A stretch of DNA of 64,000 nt from JAJKIV01 sp036509075 (GTDB taxonomy: Bacteria; Gemmatimonadota; Gemmatimonadetes; Gemmatimonadales; Gemmatimonadaceae). Position 1 is the stretch's first letter; every line of letters begins with the position of its first letter. The notes under the pieces were generated by a model. It was not told the origin of the DNA and did not search any database. It was given only the letters and a program-made list of their open reading frames with translations. The position numbers were made by a program, and so were the translations under genes. The DNA lies in the NCBI GenBank assembly GCA_036509075.1, contig DATCGG010000548.1, positions 1 to 64,000 of the forward strand. Reading direction: 5' to 3'. Positions 8,968 through 17,581 of this stretch are shown here, piece after piece.

Positions 8968-9672
8968 GTGCATCAGGATCTCGAAGCGCTGCTGGCGCTG
9001 CAGGCCGACGATGACGTGATCGACACCCTCGACGCAAAGCTCCGCGCGCTCGGTCCGCGCCTCTCCGAGCTCGAGCGCCGACGCAAGGCTGTTGCCGAAC
9101 AGCTCGCGACCGCCGAGGCAGCCGCGGAGGCCGACGAGCGCAAGCATCGCGACCTCGAAGGCCGCCTCTCGGATCACAAGCAGCGACAGGAGCGCAACCT
9201 CGCGCATCTCGACTCGGTGAAGCGCATGCGCGAGGCAACCGCCGCGATGGCGCAGGTCGAACAGGCGAAGAAGATTCTCATCGAGGAAGAGTCCGAGCTG
9301 CAGGCGCTCACGCGCCGCATCACCGATGGACACAAGTCGATTACCGCGCACCGCGAAGCACTCGCGGCCGAAGACAGCGAGCAAGCCGCCGAGCGCGAGG
9401 CACTCGCGGCCGAGCGCGGCGTGATCGAGGCCGAGGTTGCGGCCGCTCGCGCGAAGCGAGCGCAGACCGCATCACACGTCCCGAAGGCGATCCTGGCCAA
9501 GTACGATCGCATTCGCGGTCGACGAGGCGAACAGGCGATCTTTGCCTTGCGCGGCCCATCATGCGGACACTGCGACACGGCCATTCCGCTTCAGCGCCGC
9601 AATCAGATGATCGGGACCGGTCAGATCGAAGTGTGTGAAGCGTGTGGAGTGCTTCTGTATGCAACACAATGA
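8968..9672 (+). CDS. C4 zinc-ribbon, coiled-coil protein (CT398-like)
   Basis: A 234-residue protein of the widespread C4-type zinc-ribbon family, typified by chlamydial CT398, whose role is not firmly known. About residues 1-170 form a long charged antiparallel coiled coil rich in Glu, Arg and Ala; the C-terminus carries a four-cysteine ribbon, CGHC at about 196 and CEAC about 25 residues later. Start is GTG at 8968, with a good ribosome-binding site GGAGGA about 6 bases upstream. It lies between dnaG and recJ; a new promoter follows immediately. Confidence 0.85.
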   Translation: MHQDLEALLALQADDDVIDTLDAKLRALGPRLSELERRRKAVAEQLATAEAAAEADERKHRDLEGRLSDHKQRQERNLAHLDSVKRMREATAAMAQVEQAKKILIEEESELQALTRRITDGHKSITAHREALAAEDSEQAAEREALAAERGVIEAEVAAARAKRAQTASHVPKAILAKYDRIRGRRGEQAIFALRGPSCGHCDTAIPLQRRNQMIGTGQIEVCEACGVLLYATQ

Positions 9673-9675
9673 TGC

Positions 9676-9704
9676 TTGTTGGCCCCGTGGGTCCCCGGTA
9701 GCTT
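9676..9704 (+). promoter_or_regulatory. Promoter of recJ (leaderless)
   Basis: -35 TTGTTG (9676-9681), 17-bp spacer, -10 TAGCTT (9699-9704). Only 6 bases separate the -10 from the GTG start at 9711, so the transcript would begin at or near the start codon. Spacing and -10 match the rplM, rpsA and infC promoters in this window. Confidence 0.6.
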
Positions 9705-9710
9705 GACCGC

Positions 9711-11462
9711 GTGACCGCACCGCCTGCTCGCCCACGACTCAAACCGCGCTGGGTTTCCCCACGCGAGCCGGATCCCGCTGCAGTGCAGGCTCTCGCGGCG
9801 GAGCTTCATCTCCCGCCGCTCGTCTGCCGGCTGCTTCTCGTTCGCGGATACTCCGCGATCGAGCCCGCCAAGGATTTTCTTCGTCCGCGGCTGCAGCGAC
9901 TGCACTCACCGCACGGACTGCCTGACGCGGAGGTGGCCGTCGAGCGTCTCGCGCGCGCCGTTCGCGACGCCGAGACCGTGCTCGTTCATGGCGACTACGA
10001 CGTCGATGGCATCTGCTCGACGACGCTGCTCACGCGGTCGCTGCGCTACTTCGGAGCGCGCCCGGTGCCGTTCATCCCGCGGCGCCTCGAAGACGGTTAC
10101 GACCTGAGCGACGCCGGCGTGCGCGCGGCGCGCGATGCGGGAGCGCGACTGGTCGTTACATGTGATTGCGGAACGAGCGCGCTCAAGCCGATTCGCGCAC
10201 TGTGCGAGTCGGGTGTCGACGTCATCGTCACCGATCATCACCTGCCGGGCGGCCCACTGCCGGAGTGCCTCGCGGTGCTCAATCCGAAGCGCCAGAACTC
10301 GGAGTATCCCGACCGCGATCTCGCCGCCGTTGGCGTTGCATTCAAGCTGATGCTTGCGCTGGCGGAGAAGCTCGGCGCGAACGCGAACTTCGTCTACAAC
10401 ATGCTCGACCTCGTCGCGCTCGCGACGATCGCCGATGTCGCGCCGCTGCGAGGCGAGAACCGTATCTTCGCACGGTACGGGCTGCGGCTGATGGGCGAAA
10501 CGCCGCATCAGGGACTCCGGGCGCTTATGCGCGCATCGGGGATGGACAACCGGCCGCTCACGGCGGGGCGTGTTGGGTTCATTCTCGCGCCACGCCTCAA
10601 CGCCGCCGGCCGCATTGGCCACGCGATGCAGGGCGTCGAGCTGCTGCTGTCGGAGTCGGAGCCTCAGGCGAACAGAATCGCGCGGGAGCTCGAGGAGATG
10701 AACCGCCGGCGCCAGGAGATCGATCGCGCCACGCTGGAACAGGCCCGCAAGCGCATCGACGCGCTCGATCTCGACAACACGTATGGCATCGTGCTCGCTC
10801 AGGAAGGCTGGCACCCGGGAGTCATCGGGATCGTCGCATCGCGGATCGTCGAGGAGACGGCGCGCCCGACCGTCCTGATCTCGCTGGACGGCAAGGAGGG
10901 GAAGGGCTCCGGGCGTGCGCCCGCACCGTTCAACCTGCACGCCGGACTGACCGAGTGCCGAGACCTTCTCGTACGGTTCGGCGGCCACCCGGCGGCGGCG
11001 GGCGTCACCATCGAGGCGTCGCGCGTCGACGAGTTCGCCCATCGATTCAACGAGGTCGCGCGATCGAAGCTCAGGCCCGAGGACTTGTACCCCGAGCTGC
11101 GAATCGACGCCGAGATTTCGATCGACGACGTGACCGACGAGCTCGAAGGGCTCCTCAGGCATTTCGAGCCGTTTGGCGTTGGCAATCCATCGCCGGTGTT
11201 CGTGTCGCGCGGTGTTCGGTTGGCGGTGCCAGCACGAGTGGTTGGCACGGACGGTCTCAAGCTCCGCATCGCGGGCGCCACGCGTGAGCGCGAGGCGCTG
11301 GGGTGGGGAATGGGGGATCTCGCCCCGGAGCTCCCGGTCGGCGTTCCGTTCGACATTGCTTACCGGGTGGAGCGCGATACGTACCAGGGGGAAAGCCGTC
11401 TCCAGCTCCGGATCGCCGACATCCGCCTGCCCGGCGCCGCATCCGGGCCGGAAGATCGTTAG
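9711..11462 (+). CDS. recJ: Single-stranded-DNA-specific 5'-3' exonuclease RecJ
   Basis: RecJ degrades single-stranded DNA 5' to 3' in RecF-pathway recombination and mismatch repair. The 583-residue protein contains the DHH phosphoesterase motifs VHGDYDVDGICS (about 85-97), VTCDCGTS and TDHHLPGG, then DHHA1 with GSGRAPAPFNLHAGL and RFGGHPAAAGVTIE, and a C-terminal OB fold. Length is normal. Start GTG 9711 lies just after the promoter. Its stop codon TAG is inside a CGTTAGGC octamer (11457-11464), and rsmD starts 2 bp after the stop. Confidence 0.95.
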   Translation: MTAPPARPRLKPRWVSPREPDPAAVQALAAELHLPPLVCRLLLVRGYSAIEPAKDFLRPRLQRLHSPHGLPDAEVAVERLARAVRDAETVLVHGDYDVDGICSTTLLTRSLRYFGARPVPFIPRRLEDGYDLSDAGVRAARDAGARLVVTCDCGTSALKPIRALCESGVDVIVTDHHLPGGPLPECLAVLNPKRQNSEYPDRDLAAVGVAFKLMLALAEKLGANANFVYNMLDLVALATIADVAPLRGENRIFARYGLRLMGETPHQGLRALMRASGMDNRPLTAGRVGFILAPRLNAAGRIGHAMQGVELLLSESEPQANRIARELEEMNRRRQEIDRATLEQARKRIDALDLDNTYGIVLAQEGWHPGVIGIVASRIVEETARPTVLISLDGKEGKGSGRAPAPFNLHAGLTECRDLLVRFGGHPAAAGVTIEASRVDEFAHRFNEVARSKLRPEDLYPELRIDAEISIDDVTDELEGLLRHFEPFGVGNPSPVFVSRGVRLAVPARVVGTDGLKLRIAGATREREALGWGMGDLAPELPVGVPFDIAYRVERDTYQGESRLQLRIADIRLPGAASGPEDR

Positions 11463-11464
11463 GC

Positions 11465-11998
11465 ATGCGGATCGTCGCGGGCCGGTGGCGTGGTCGCCGC
11501 ATCCGTCCGCCCGATGATACACGCGTGCGCCCGACAGCCGACCGCGTTCGCGAAGCGTGGATGAGCATCGTCATGGCCTCCCTGGTGGACGCACGCGTGC
11601 TCGATCTGTTCGCCGGATCTGGTGCGTTAGGCATCGAGGCCCTGTCGCGCGGCGCGGCGTCAGCGGATCTGGTGGAGATCAGTGCCTCGGGTGTGCGCGC
11701 GATTCGGGAGAACGCCGAGGGGCTGGGCGCAGGCGATGAGCTTCGCGTGCATCGTGCCGATGCGATACGCTTCATCGCGAAGCTGGAGCCGCACGCATTC
11801 GATGTCGCGTTCGCGGATCCCCCGTATGGCCACGGCCTGGCGCGAGCAGTGGCCGAGCACTGGCTAGCGGTGCCGTTCGCCGCCGTTCTCGGCATCGAAC
11901 ACGCCTCGAAGGAACAGATGCCTGAAGGTGACACGCGCCGGTACGGTGACACGGCGATAACGTTCTACCGCGCCGAGTCCCCGGTCCCCAGTCCCTAG
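11465..11998 (+). CDS. rsmD: 16S rRNA m2G966 methyltransferase RsmD
   Basis: Methylates N2 of G966 in 16S rRNA. From ATG 11465 the product is 177 residues, close to family length, opening with MRIVAGRWRGRRI, followed by the conserved RPTADRVREAW, the SAM motif LDLFAGSGALGIEALSRGA and the catalytic DPPYG. The frame is open upstream inside recJ, but the family N-terminus fixes the start. The last residues (ESPVPSP and the TAG stop) are encoded by the heptamer repeat array that begins at 11976, so repeat expansion has rewritten the C-terminus. Confidence 0.93.
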   Translation: MRIVAGRWRGRRIRPPDDTRVRPTADRVREAWMSIVMASLVDARVLDLFAGSGALGIEALSRGAASADLVEISASGVRAIRENAEGLGAGDELRVHRADAIRFIAKLEPHAFDVAFADPPYGHGLARAVAEHWLAVPFAAVLGIEHASKEQMPEGDTRRYGDTAITFYRAESPVPSP

Positions 11999-12039
11999 TC
12001 CCTGCAGTTCGATTCCCGATTCCCAATTCCCTATTCCCG
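11976..12039. repeat. Heptamer repeat array between rsmD and coaD
   Basis: Units AGTCCCC, GGTCCCC, AGTCCCT, AGTCCCT, an 8-base unit, then ATTCCCG, ATTCCCA, ATTCCCT and ATTCCCG; the coaD ATG follows in phase at 12040. The rsmD stop codon lies within it. The 25 bases 11986-12010 are identical to the reverse complement of 20894-20918. Confidence 0.85.
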
Positions 12040-12519
12040 ATGCGGACAGCCGTCTACGCCGGCAGCTTCGATCCCATCACGCGCGGCCACGAGGATCTGA
12101 TCCGACGGAGCCTCGCGTTCGTCGACCGAATCGTCGTCGCCGTGGCCACGAACATCTCGAAGCAGCCGCTATTCACGCTGGAGGAGCGCGTAGCATTCGT
12201 CCGCGCGGCCGTCGGGAACGATCCCCGGGTAGAGGTGCAGCAATTCAACGGATTGCTCGTCGACTTCGCGCGCGCGGTTGGGGCAAACCTTATCATTCGA
12301 GGTCTCCGCGCCGTTGCGGACTTCGAGTATGAGTTTCAGATGGCCTTGATGAATCGCCACCTCGCCCCGGGGCTGGAAACGGTGTTCATGGTCCCGTCGC
12401 TCGACACGACGTACATCAGCTCGAGCCTCGTGCGAGAGGTCGCACGCTTTCACGGCGACGTGAGCGGCCTGGTGCACCCGGTCATTGCCGACGCATTGCG
12501 GGCCAAGCTGCAAGGATAG
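12040..12519 (+). CDS. coaD: Phosphopantetheine adenylyltransferase
   Basis: Transfers AMP from ATP to 4'-phosphopantetheine, the penultimate step of coenzyme A synthesis. The 159-residue nucleotidyltransferase shows YAGSFDPITRGHEDLIRR with the T/HxGH nucleotide-binding motif near residue 17, the substrate-binding GLRAVADFEYEFQMA at about 88-102, and TYISSSLVREVA at about 126-137. Length is normal. ATG 12040 abuts a heptamer repeat array, leaving no recognisable ribosome-binding site. pta follows after 8 bp, so acetyl-CoA metabolism and CoA synthesis are adjacent here. Confidence 0.95.
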   Translation: MRTAVYAGSFDPITRGHEDLIRRSLAFVDRIVVAVATNISKQPLFTLEERVAFVRAAVGNDPRVEVQQFNGLLVDFARAVGANLIIRGLRAVADFEYEFQMALMNRHLAPGLETVFMVPSLDTTYISSSLVREVARFHGDVSGLVHPVIADALRAKLQG

Positions 12520-12527
12520 CCGTCGTC

Positions 12528-13580
12528 ATGACCACGGTAACGCCAGCGCCGCCGTCGCCGTCGTTCATCGACGATATCCGAGCGCGCGCCGCCCAGCGCC
12601 TTCGTCGCATCGTGTTCCCCGAAACAGCCGACCCGCGTGTTCGCACAGCCGTCGAGTTCTTGTCACGCGAACGCATCGTCGAGCCGATCGTCCTGCTCGA
12701 CCCCGCGACCCCGGACACACACCGCAGTGTGGAAGCGCTCGGGGTCGAAACCATCGACCCGCGCCGTGACGCGCGACGCGCGCGCACAGTCGCCGACCTC
12801 CTCGAGCGCCGAGCGAAAAAGGGACTGAGCGAGGATGCGGCAGCCGCACATGCATTGGACCCGCTGTTCTTCGCCGATGGGCTCGTGCGCCACGGCGATG
12901 CGGACGGTTGTGTCGCCGGCTGCGTCTACACGACGGGTGAGGTGCTGCGCGCCGCGCTCTGGCTGGTAGGCACTGCGCCAGGCGTCCGCACCGTATCGAG
13001 CGCGTTCTACATGGTGGCGTCAGCGTTTCGCGGCGATGTGGCCGAAGTGCTGACGTTCACGGATTGTGCGGTCATTCCTTATCCGACGGCCGACCAGCTT
13101 GCCGACATTGCGCTCGCCGCCTCCGCCGACCGCCGCCGCATCGTGGGCGACGAGCCCTGTCTGGCCATGCTATCTTTCTCGACCGCGGGGAGTGCCGGCG
13201 GAGCGTCGGTCGATTTGGTGCGCGACGCCCTCGAAATACTGCGAGCGAAAGCACCAACGCTTCTGGTGGACGGAGAATTGCAAGGTGATGCGGCGCTGAT
13301 TCCGGCCGTCGGGAATCGGAAGGCTCCGCGGAGTCCTGTGGCCGGGCGCGCGAACGTTCTCGTGTTCCCGTCACTGGACGCGGGCAACATTGCCTACAAG
13401 CTGGTCGAACGCATCGCGCGTGCGGCGGCGATCGGGCCGATTGTTCAGGGGCTCGCTCGACCGTGCAGCGACCTTTCGCGCGGAGCATCGGCAGATGACA
13501 TTGTCAACGTGGCAGCGATCACCGCACTGCAGGCCGGTGATGCGGTCACCACGGAGCTTGAGCCCTCTGGGAGAATCTGA
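12528..13580 (+). CDS. pta: Phosphate acetyltransferase
   Basis: Interconverts acetyl-CoA and acetyl phosphate. The 350-residue protein is a minimal Pta without the regulatory DRTGG/CobQ extension. Signatures are IVFPETADPRVRTA near the N-terminus, FADGLVRHGDADGCVAG, SFSTAGSAGG and the C-terminal GPIVQGLARPCSDLSRG followed by a conserved DDIVNVAAITALQA block. Phosphate butyryltransferases share the fold, but the C-terminal block is Pta-like. It runs 3 bp ahead of the STAS gene, so acetyl-phosphate metabolism and the partner-switching module may share a transcript. No acetate kinase gene is in the window. Confidence 0.88.
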   Translation: MTTVTPAPPSPSFIDDIRARAAQRLRRIVFPETADPRVRTAVEFLSRERIVEPIVLLDPATPDTHRSVEALGVETIDPRRDARRARTVADLLERRAKKGLSEDAAAAHALDPLFFADGLVRHGDADGCVAGCVYTTGEVLRAALWLVGTAPGVRTVSSAFYMVASAFRGDVAEVLTFTDCAVIPYPTADQLADIALAASADRRRIVGDEPCLAMLSFSTAGSAGGASVDLVRDALEILRAKAPTLLVDGELQGDAALIPAVGNRKAPRSPVAGRANVLVFPSLDAGNIAYKLVERIARAAAIGPIVQGLARPCSDLSRGASADDIVNVAAITALQAGDAVTTELEPSGRI

Positions 13581-13583
13581 GAC

Positions 13584-13916
13584 ATGAGCTTCTCAATCAA
13601 GAAGCAGGGAGAGATTTGCGTGGTTGATGTCGAAGGCCAGCTCATCGTCGGGAACCGGCAGGAGCTGAAGCAGAAAGTCCTCGACGAGCTGGAGAAAGGC
13701 GAAAAGAAGTTCCTGATCGACTTCAGCCAGACCGGTTACATCGACAGCTCGGGATTGGGTGTGCTCGTATCGCTGTCCAAGAAGATTCGTGAGCAGGGCG
13801 GCGAGCTTCGTCTCGCGAATCTCAACGACGACCTCAAAACCCTCTTCGAGCTCACCAAGCTCGACACGCTATTCCAGATCGCCGACACCCGCGAACGGGC
13901 GCTGGAAAGCTTCTGA
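13584..13916 (+). CDS. STAS-domain anti-sigma factor antagonist (RsbV/SpoIIAA-like)
   Basis: Partner-switching antagonist: when unphosphorylated it binds the cognate HATPase kinase and frees that kinase's target. The 110-residue single STAS domain has the core FSQTGYIDSSGLGVLVSLSK, in which the Ser of DSSG near residue 57 is the expected phosphorylation site. ATG 13584 follows pta by 3 bp. Downstream lie a terminator, a strong hairpin, then the kinase and phosphatase genes that would act on it. Confidence 0.9.
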   Translation: MSFSIKKQGEICVVDVEGQLIVGNRQELKQKVLDELEKGEKKFLIDFSQTGYIDSSGLGVLVSLSKKIREQGGELRLANLNDDLKTLFELTKLDTLFQIADTRERALESF

Positions 13917-13923
13917 AACGTTC

Positions 13924-13946
13924 GACCGCGTTCGGCGGTCTTTATT
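13924..13946 (+). terminator. Terminator-like hairpin after the STAS gene
   Basis: GACCGC (13924-13929), loop GTTCG, GCGGTC (13935-13940), then TTTATT. The T run is interrupted, so termination may be partial. Confidence 0.6.
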
Positions 13947-13957
13947 CTCGGGACTCC

Positions 13958-13992
13958 AGGCGCAGCGAGGCGAGACAAGCCCCGCTGCGCCT
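13958..13992. promoter_or_regulatory. Strong hairpin upstream of the HATPase gene
   Basis: AGGCGCAGCG (13958-13967) pairs perfectly with CGCTGCGCCT (13983-13992); inside, GGC/GCC adds three pairs across a single mismatch, leaving a 7-base loop. It ends 21 bp before the start at 14013 and lacks a T run, so an RNA-level control element or a second, Rho-type boundary is possible. Confidence 0.6.
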
Positions 13993-14012
13993 CATTCCAT
14001 GACCCATCGTAA

Positions 14013-14471
14013 ATGACTGCTGACCGCGACAGCGGAGAGCACCGCCGCGCGACCGATCACGTTGCCTTCGACCGGCTCATACCGAGCGACGTTCGCGAGA
14101 TCGAACCGATCGTCGAGGAAGTAACGCGCGAGTGCCGCGTGCTCGCGCTCTCCGCTCGGCAGTGCGCGCTGAACGTGCCCGTTGCACTTACGGAGGCCTT
14201 GAGCAACGCGATCCTTCGCGGCAATCGCGGGGTGCGCGACAAGCAAGTCCGCGTTCGTGCCGTGGTGAGCGATAGCGCGCTGGTGCTCGAGGTCGCTGAC
14301 GAGGGCGGCGGATTCGACCTCGACGCGTGCACCGTCGACCCGACCCGACCCGGGAACCTGGAGCGTGAGGATGGGCGCGGCCTATTCCTCATGCGATCGC
14401 TGATGGATCGCGTCGAACGCTACGAAGCGGACGAGCGAAACGTGGTTCGACTGACGCTGCGTCGTTCGTGA
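14013..14471 (+). CDS. HATPase-domain anti-sigma/serine kinase (RsbW-like)
   Basis: Single-domain GHKL ATPase of 152 residues, the kinase member of a partner-switching system: it sequesters a target (classically a sigma factor) and phosphorylates the STAS antagonist. Motifs are the N box EALSNAI (about 67-73), G1 DEGGGFD (about 95) and G2 GRGLFLM (about 121). The upstream STAS gene and overlapping phosphatase gene complete the triad. ATG 14013 is taken. The stop overlaps the next start (GTGA). No sigma factor gene is near, so the target could lie elsewhere or be another kind of protein. Confidence 0.88.
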   Translation: MTADRDSGEHRRATDHVAFDRLIPSDVREIEPIVEEVTRECRVLALSARQCALNVPVALTEALSNAILRGNRGVRDKQVRVRAVVSDSALVLEVADEGGGFDLDACTVDPTRPGNLEREDGRGLFLMRSLMDRVERYEADERNVVRLTLRRS

Positions 14472-16063
14472 AAGAGCTCGGCGCGATTCTCGCCGCGTTC
14501 ACCGACGCCACGCAATGCGCGGCGGTCGTGTGGAGGCAGCCGCAAGGCGGAGGCCCGCTCACTGCCGAAGTGGGGAGCCCAACCGGCGACGCGCCAGCCA
14601 TAGTCGAGCTGATTCCCCCTGGCGGTTCGCCCGTCGAGGTGCACACGCCAAACGGCAATATGCTGGTGGCGTCCCTGCCGGGCCCGCGCCGCGCCTGGCT
14701 CGCACTCGGGCCGTGCGCCAATCGCGTTGCTCCGGCGAGTGGTTGGCTGAAGTTCCTTCTTCCGGTCGTCACGCACTACCTGCAGGCGTCACTCGAGGTC
14801 GAGCACGCCGCGAACGAGCTCGCGGAGCGTTACGAGGAAATCAATCTCCTCTACACGACGAGCGAGATCCTCGGCCGAACGGTGTCGCTGGAGGAGGCGG
14901 CGAAAACCATTCTGCACGAGATCTCCGAAACCGTCGGCGCGAGCCGCGCCTCGATCCTCGTCCACGAACCGTCCACCGACACCCTGCAGGTCGTCGCGGC
15001 GCGCGGCGTCGCAACCAACACTGCGCCCGCGATCGCGGTGAGCGATGACTGCAGCGTGTCCGCGACGGTGTTCAGGTCGCGCCGGTCGATGATCGCGGAG
15101 GCAGGGGAGATGCTCTGCGATCAGGAGCAGCTCTATCGAAATGGCGCGATGCTTTCGGTTCCGATCATGTGGACCGGACCGGGCGGGAGCCGCCCGCTTG
15201 GCGTCGTGAACCTGTCCGAGCGCCGATCCGGTCAGCCATTCACTGCGGGCGACCAGAAGCTCGTCGAGGCGATCGCGACCCAGATCGGCACGGCGATCCA
15301 GAACGCACGCCTCGTTAGGGCGTCGATCGACCAGCAGCGCCTCGTGTACGAGATGAGCCTCGCCCACGACCTGCAGATGAAGCTGTTGCCGGACACGTCC
15401 GTCGTCGCGCCCGAAGCAGAGGTCGCGGCGCGCGTGCTTCCCGCCGAGAGCGTCGGCGGAGACTTCTATCACTTGTTCCGGCTGGGCGGCCGGCGCACGG
15501 GTGTGATGATCGGCGACGTCTCGAGCCACGGCTATCGCGCAGCGCTGATCATGGCGCTCGCCATGAGCGCCTCGGCCATTCACGCGCAGACGACCGTCGA
15601 CGCGGCCGAGACCTTGAGCGCGCTCCTCGCGTCGTTGCGCGACGAGCTCGAGTCTACCGAGATGTTCATCACGGTGTTCTACGGCGTGATCGACCCGGCC
15701 GCGGGAGTGCTGCGGTACGCGAACACCGGACACCCGCACGCGTTCATCATTTCCGCCGACGGGACCGTGTCGCGGCTTCCCGCGCTGGATCCCCCGTTAG
15801 GCATGACGACCGGTCGGCCCGACGGCGCATCGCGGCCGTGGCGTCGCGGATCGGACCTGCTCCTGCTCTTCACCGACGGCGTGACCGACGCGCGCAACGA
15901 CGCCGGAGTACGCCTGGGCGAGCAGCCGGTGCTGGACATCGTTGCGAAGCACCGGCACGAGCCCACCGCGACGATCCTCGAGCGCGTGTTCGACGCGCTG
16001 CGGGCCCACGTCGGCGACTCGGCGCGTCCCGATGACCTCGCGCTCGTCATCGCGCGCAACTGA
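14468..16063 (+). CDS. GAF-domain PP2C phosphatase (SpoIIE/RsbU-like)
   Basis: 531-residue serine phosphatase that would dephosphorylate the STAS antagonist and switch on the module. The N-terminal about 110 residues are unassigned, followed by a short coiled segment (ELAERYEEINLLYTTSEILG), a GAF sensor domain at about 145-285, and the PPM/SpoIIE domain at about 310-531 with SVGGDFYHLF, MIGDVSSHGYRAALIM and FTDGVTDARN, whose Asp residues bind metal. No membrane segment is evident, so it should sense a cytoplasmic signal through GAF. The GTG start overlaps the kinase stop by 4 bp. Confidence 0.88.
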   Translation: MKELGAILAAFTDATQCAAVVWRQPQGGGPLTAEVGSPTGDAPAIVELIPPGGSPVEVHTPNGNMLVASLPGPRRAWLALGPCANRVAPASGWLKFLLPVVTHYLQASLEVEHAANELAERYEEINLLYTTSEILGRTVSLEEAAKTILHEISETVGASRASILVHEPSTDTLQVVAARGVATNTAPAIAVSDDCSVSATVFRSRRSMIAEAGEMLCDQEQLYRNGAMLSVPIMWTGPGGSRPLGVVNLSERRSGQPFTAGDQKLVEAIATQIGTAIQNARLVRASIDQQRLVYEMSLAHDLQMKLLPDTSVVAPEAEVAARVLPAESVGGDFYHLFRLGGRRTGVMIGDVSSHGYRAALIMALAMSASAIHAQTTVDAAETLSALLASLRDELESTEMFITVFYGVIDPAAGVLRYANTGHPHAFIISADGTVSRLPALDPPLGMTTGRPDGASRPWRRGSDLLLLFTDGVTDARNDAGVRLGEQPVLDIVAKHRHEPTATILERVFDALRAHVGDSARPDDLALVIARN

Positions 16064-16114
16064 TTGGTTCGTTCGGGGTCAGACTCCTCACTCATCATTC
16101 CAACGCGGGACGCG

Positions 16115-16963
16115 GTGCGCGAACGCAAGACAGGGCGCGAGGGCAGAGCGGATGACCGGTTACCGCGGCCCCGAAAGCGCCTCGGCCAGCACTTCCTCGT
16201 CGACCGTACGGTGCTCGAGCGCATTGCGGATACGCTTGCGCCGACGGCGAGCGACGTCGTCGTCGAGATCGGTCCGGGCCGCGGCGCGCTGACCGACCTC
16301 CTCTCGCAGCGTGCGAGGCGCGTGATCGCCATCGAGCTGGATCGCGACCTGGTTCCATACCTTCGCGACCGTTACCGCGAGGCCGGCAACGTCGACGTCA
16401 TCGAGCGCGACGTCCTCGAGGTCAATCTCGGCGAGGTTGGCGGCTCGGAGTTCCTGCTGGCAGGTAACGTCCCGTACTACATCACGACGCCGATACTCTT
16501 TCACGCGCTCGAACCGCCGCGACCAGCGCGCGCCGTATATCTCGTGCAGCGGGAGGTCGCTGAGCGGATCGCGGCGCCGCCGGGTTCACGCACCTACGGC
16601 GCGCTCTCCGTGAACGTGCAGGCCGTCGCGCGCGCAGAGCTCGTGGCCCGCGTTCCGGCTGGAGCATTTCGACCGCGGCCCGCTGTGGACTCAGCGATCG
16701 TCCGCCTAACGCCACGCCCGGACCCGGTCGTGGACCAGTCACTCGAGGCGGGATTCCGCTCGCTCGTGCAGGATGCGTTCGGGCTCCGGCGAAAGCAGAT
16801 GCGGCGCGTGGTGCGTACGATCGCGCACCTCGGCGTCGATGCTGCGGATCAGGTGCTCGCGGCGGCGGCGATCGGCCCGGAGGTGCGTCCGGAGACACTG
16901 TCGCCGGAGGACTTTGCTCGGCTTCTGCGCGCGATCGACGCCGTCAGCGGTCGCGGTTCGTAA
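16115..16963 (+). CDS. rsmA: 16S rRNA dimethyladenosine transferase KsgA/RsmA
   Basis: Dimethylates the two adjacent adenines at the 3' end of 16S rRNA. The product carries RKRLGQHFLVD, SAM motif VVEIGPGRGALTDLL, and the catalytic NVPYYITTPIL; the C-terminal helical domain contains RKQMRR. GTG 16115 gives 282 residues; a TTG at 16064, straight after the phosphatase stop, would add 17 residues unlike the family, so 16115 is preferred with some doubt. The gene ends convergently with rex, overlapping it by 20 bp. Confidence 0.92.
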   Translation: MRERKTGREGRADDRLPRPRKRLGQHFLVDRTVLERIADTLAPTASDVVVEIGPGRGALTDLLSQRARRVIAIELDRDLVPYLRDRYREAGNVDVIERDVLEVNLGEVGGSEFLLAGNVPYYITTPILFHALEPPRPARAVYLVQREVAERIAAPPGSRTYGALSVNVQAVARAELVARVPAGAFRPRPAVDSAIVRLTPRPDPVVDQSLEAGFRSLVQDAFGLRRKQMRRVVRTIAHLGVDAADQVLAAAAIGPEVRPETLSPEDFARLLRAIDAVSGRGS

Positions 16964-17570
16964 GGGCGAATGACAAGCCCTCGAGCTCCATCGCCATGTT
17001 CACGTTCTTGAGGGTGACGTCCGCCGGTACGTGTAACTGAATCGGCGCGAAGTTGAGCAGCGCCCGCATGCCCGCGGACACGAGGCGGTCCACGACGACC
17101 TGCGCCTCCTCAGCCGGTGTCGTGAGCACCGCGATATCGGGATGCTCCTTCGCGATGTCACGCTCGATCTCGGCCATGTCGCGGACGGTCAGCGTATCCC
17201 ATTGCGTGCCGATTTTCTTGGGGTCGCGGTCGTAGACGGCGGTCACGCGGAAGCCGCGCTGCCGAAATCCGCGATACTGTGCGAGGGCCGTCCCGATTTT
17301 CCCGGCGCCGACGATGATCACCTGCCAATCGCGGCGGAGGCCGAGGATCTCGCGCAGGGATTCTGTGAGCTCGGGAACCGAGTAGCCGAGGCCGCGCTTG
17401 CCGAACGAGCCGAAAAACGAAAGGTCCTTTCGTACCTGGGCGGACGTCGTCCCGCCACGTCGCGCCAGCTCGTCGCTCGAGATCGTGACGAGGCCGCGGT
17501 TGGTGGACTCTTCGAGAAATCTCAGATAAAGCGACAGGCGGCGGACGGTGGAGTCGGCGATGCGTCTCAC
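16944..17570 (-). CDS. rex: Redox-sensing transcriptional repressor Rex
   Basis: Rex senses the NADH/NAD+ ratio and represses fermentative or respiratory genes when NADH is low. The product has a winged-helix domain (RRLSLYLRFLEES, ARRGGTTSAQVRKDLSFFGSFG) and a Rossmann NAD(H) domain with VIIVGAGKIGTALAQY and VLTTPAEEAQ. GTG 17570 gives 208 residues and an N-terminus aligning with known Rex starts; GTG 17597 is also in frame but lies inside the operator and upstream of the predicted transcript start. A perfect Rex site directly upstream implies autorepression. Convergent overlap with rsmA is 20 bp. Confidence 0.93.
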   Translation of the reverse strand: MRRIADSTVRRLSLYLRFLEESTNRGLVTISSDELARRGGTTSAQVRKDLSFFGSFGKRGLGYSVPELTESLREILGLRRDWQVIIVGAGKIGTALAQYRGFRQRGFRVTAVYDRDPKKIGTQWDTLTVRDMAEIERDIAKEHPDIAVLTTPAEEAQVVVDRLVSAGMRALLNFAPIQLHVPADVTLKNVNMAMELEGLSFALTNRDR

Positions 17571-17581
17571 GGCAGGGCGGC

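Noticed and set aside
16064..16114. Longer KsgA from TTG 16064
   Set aside because: The extra residues do not resemble family N-termini and there is no ribosome-binding site; GTG 16115 preferred, though not certain.
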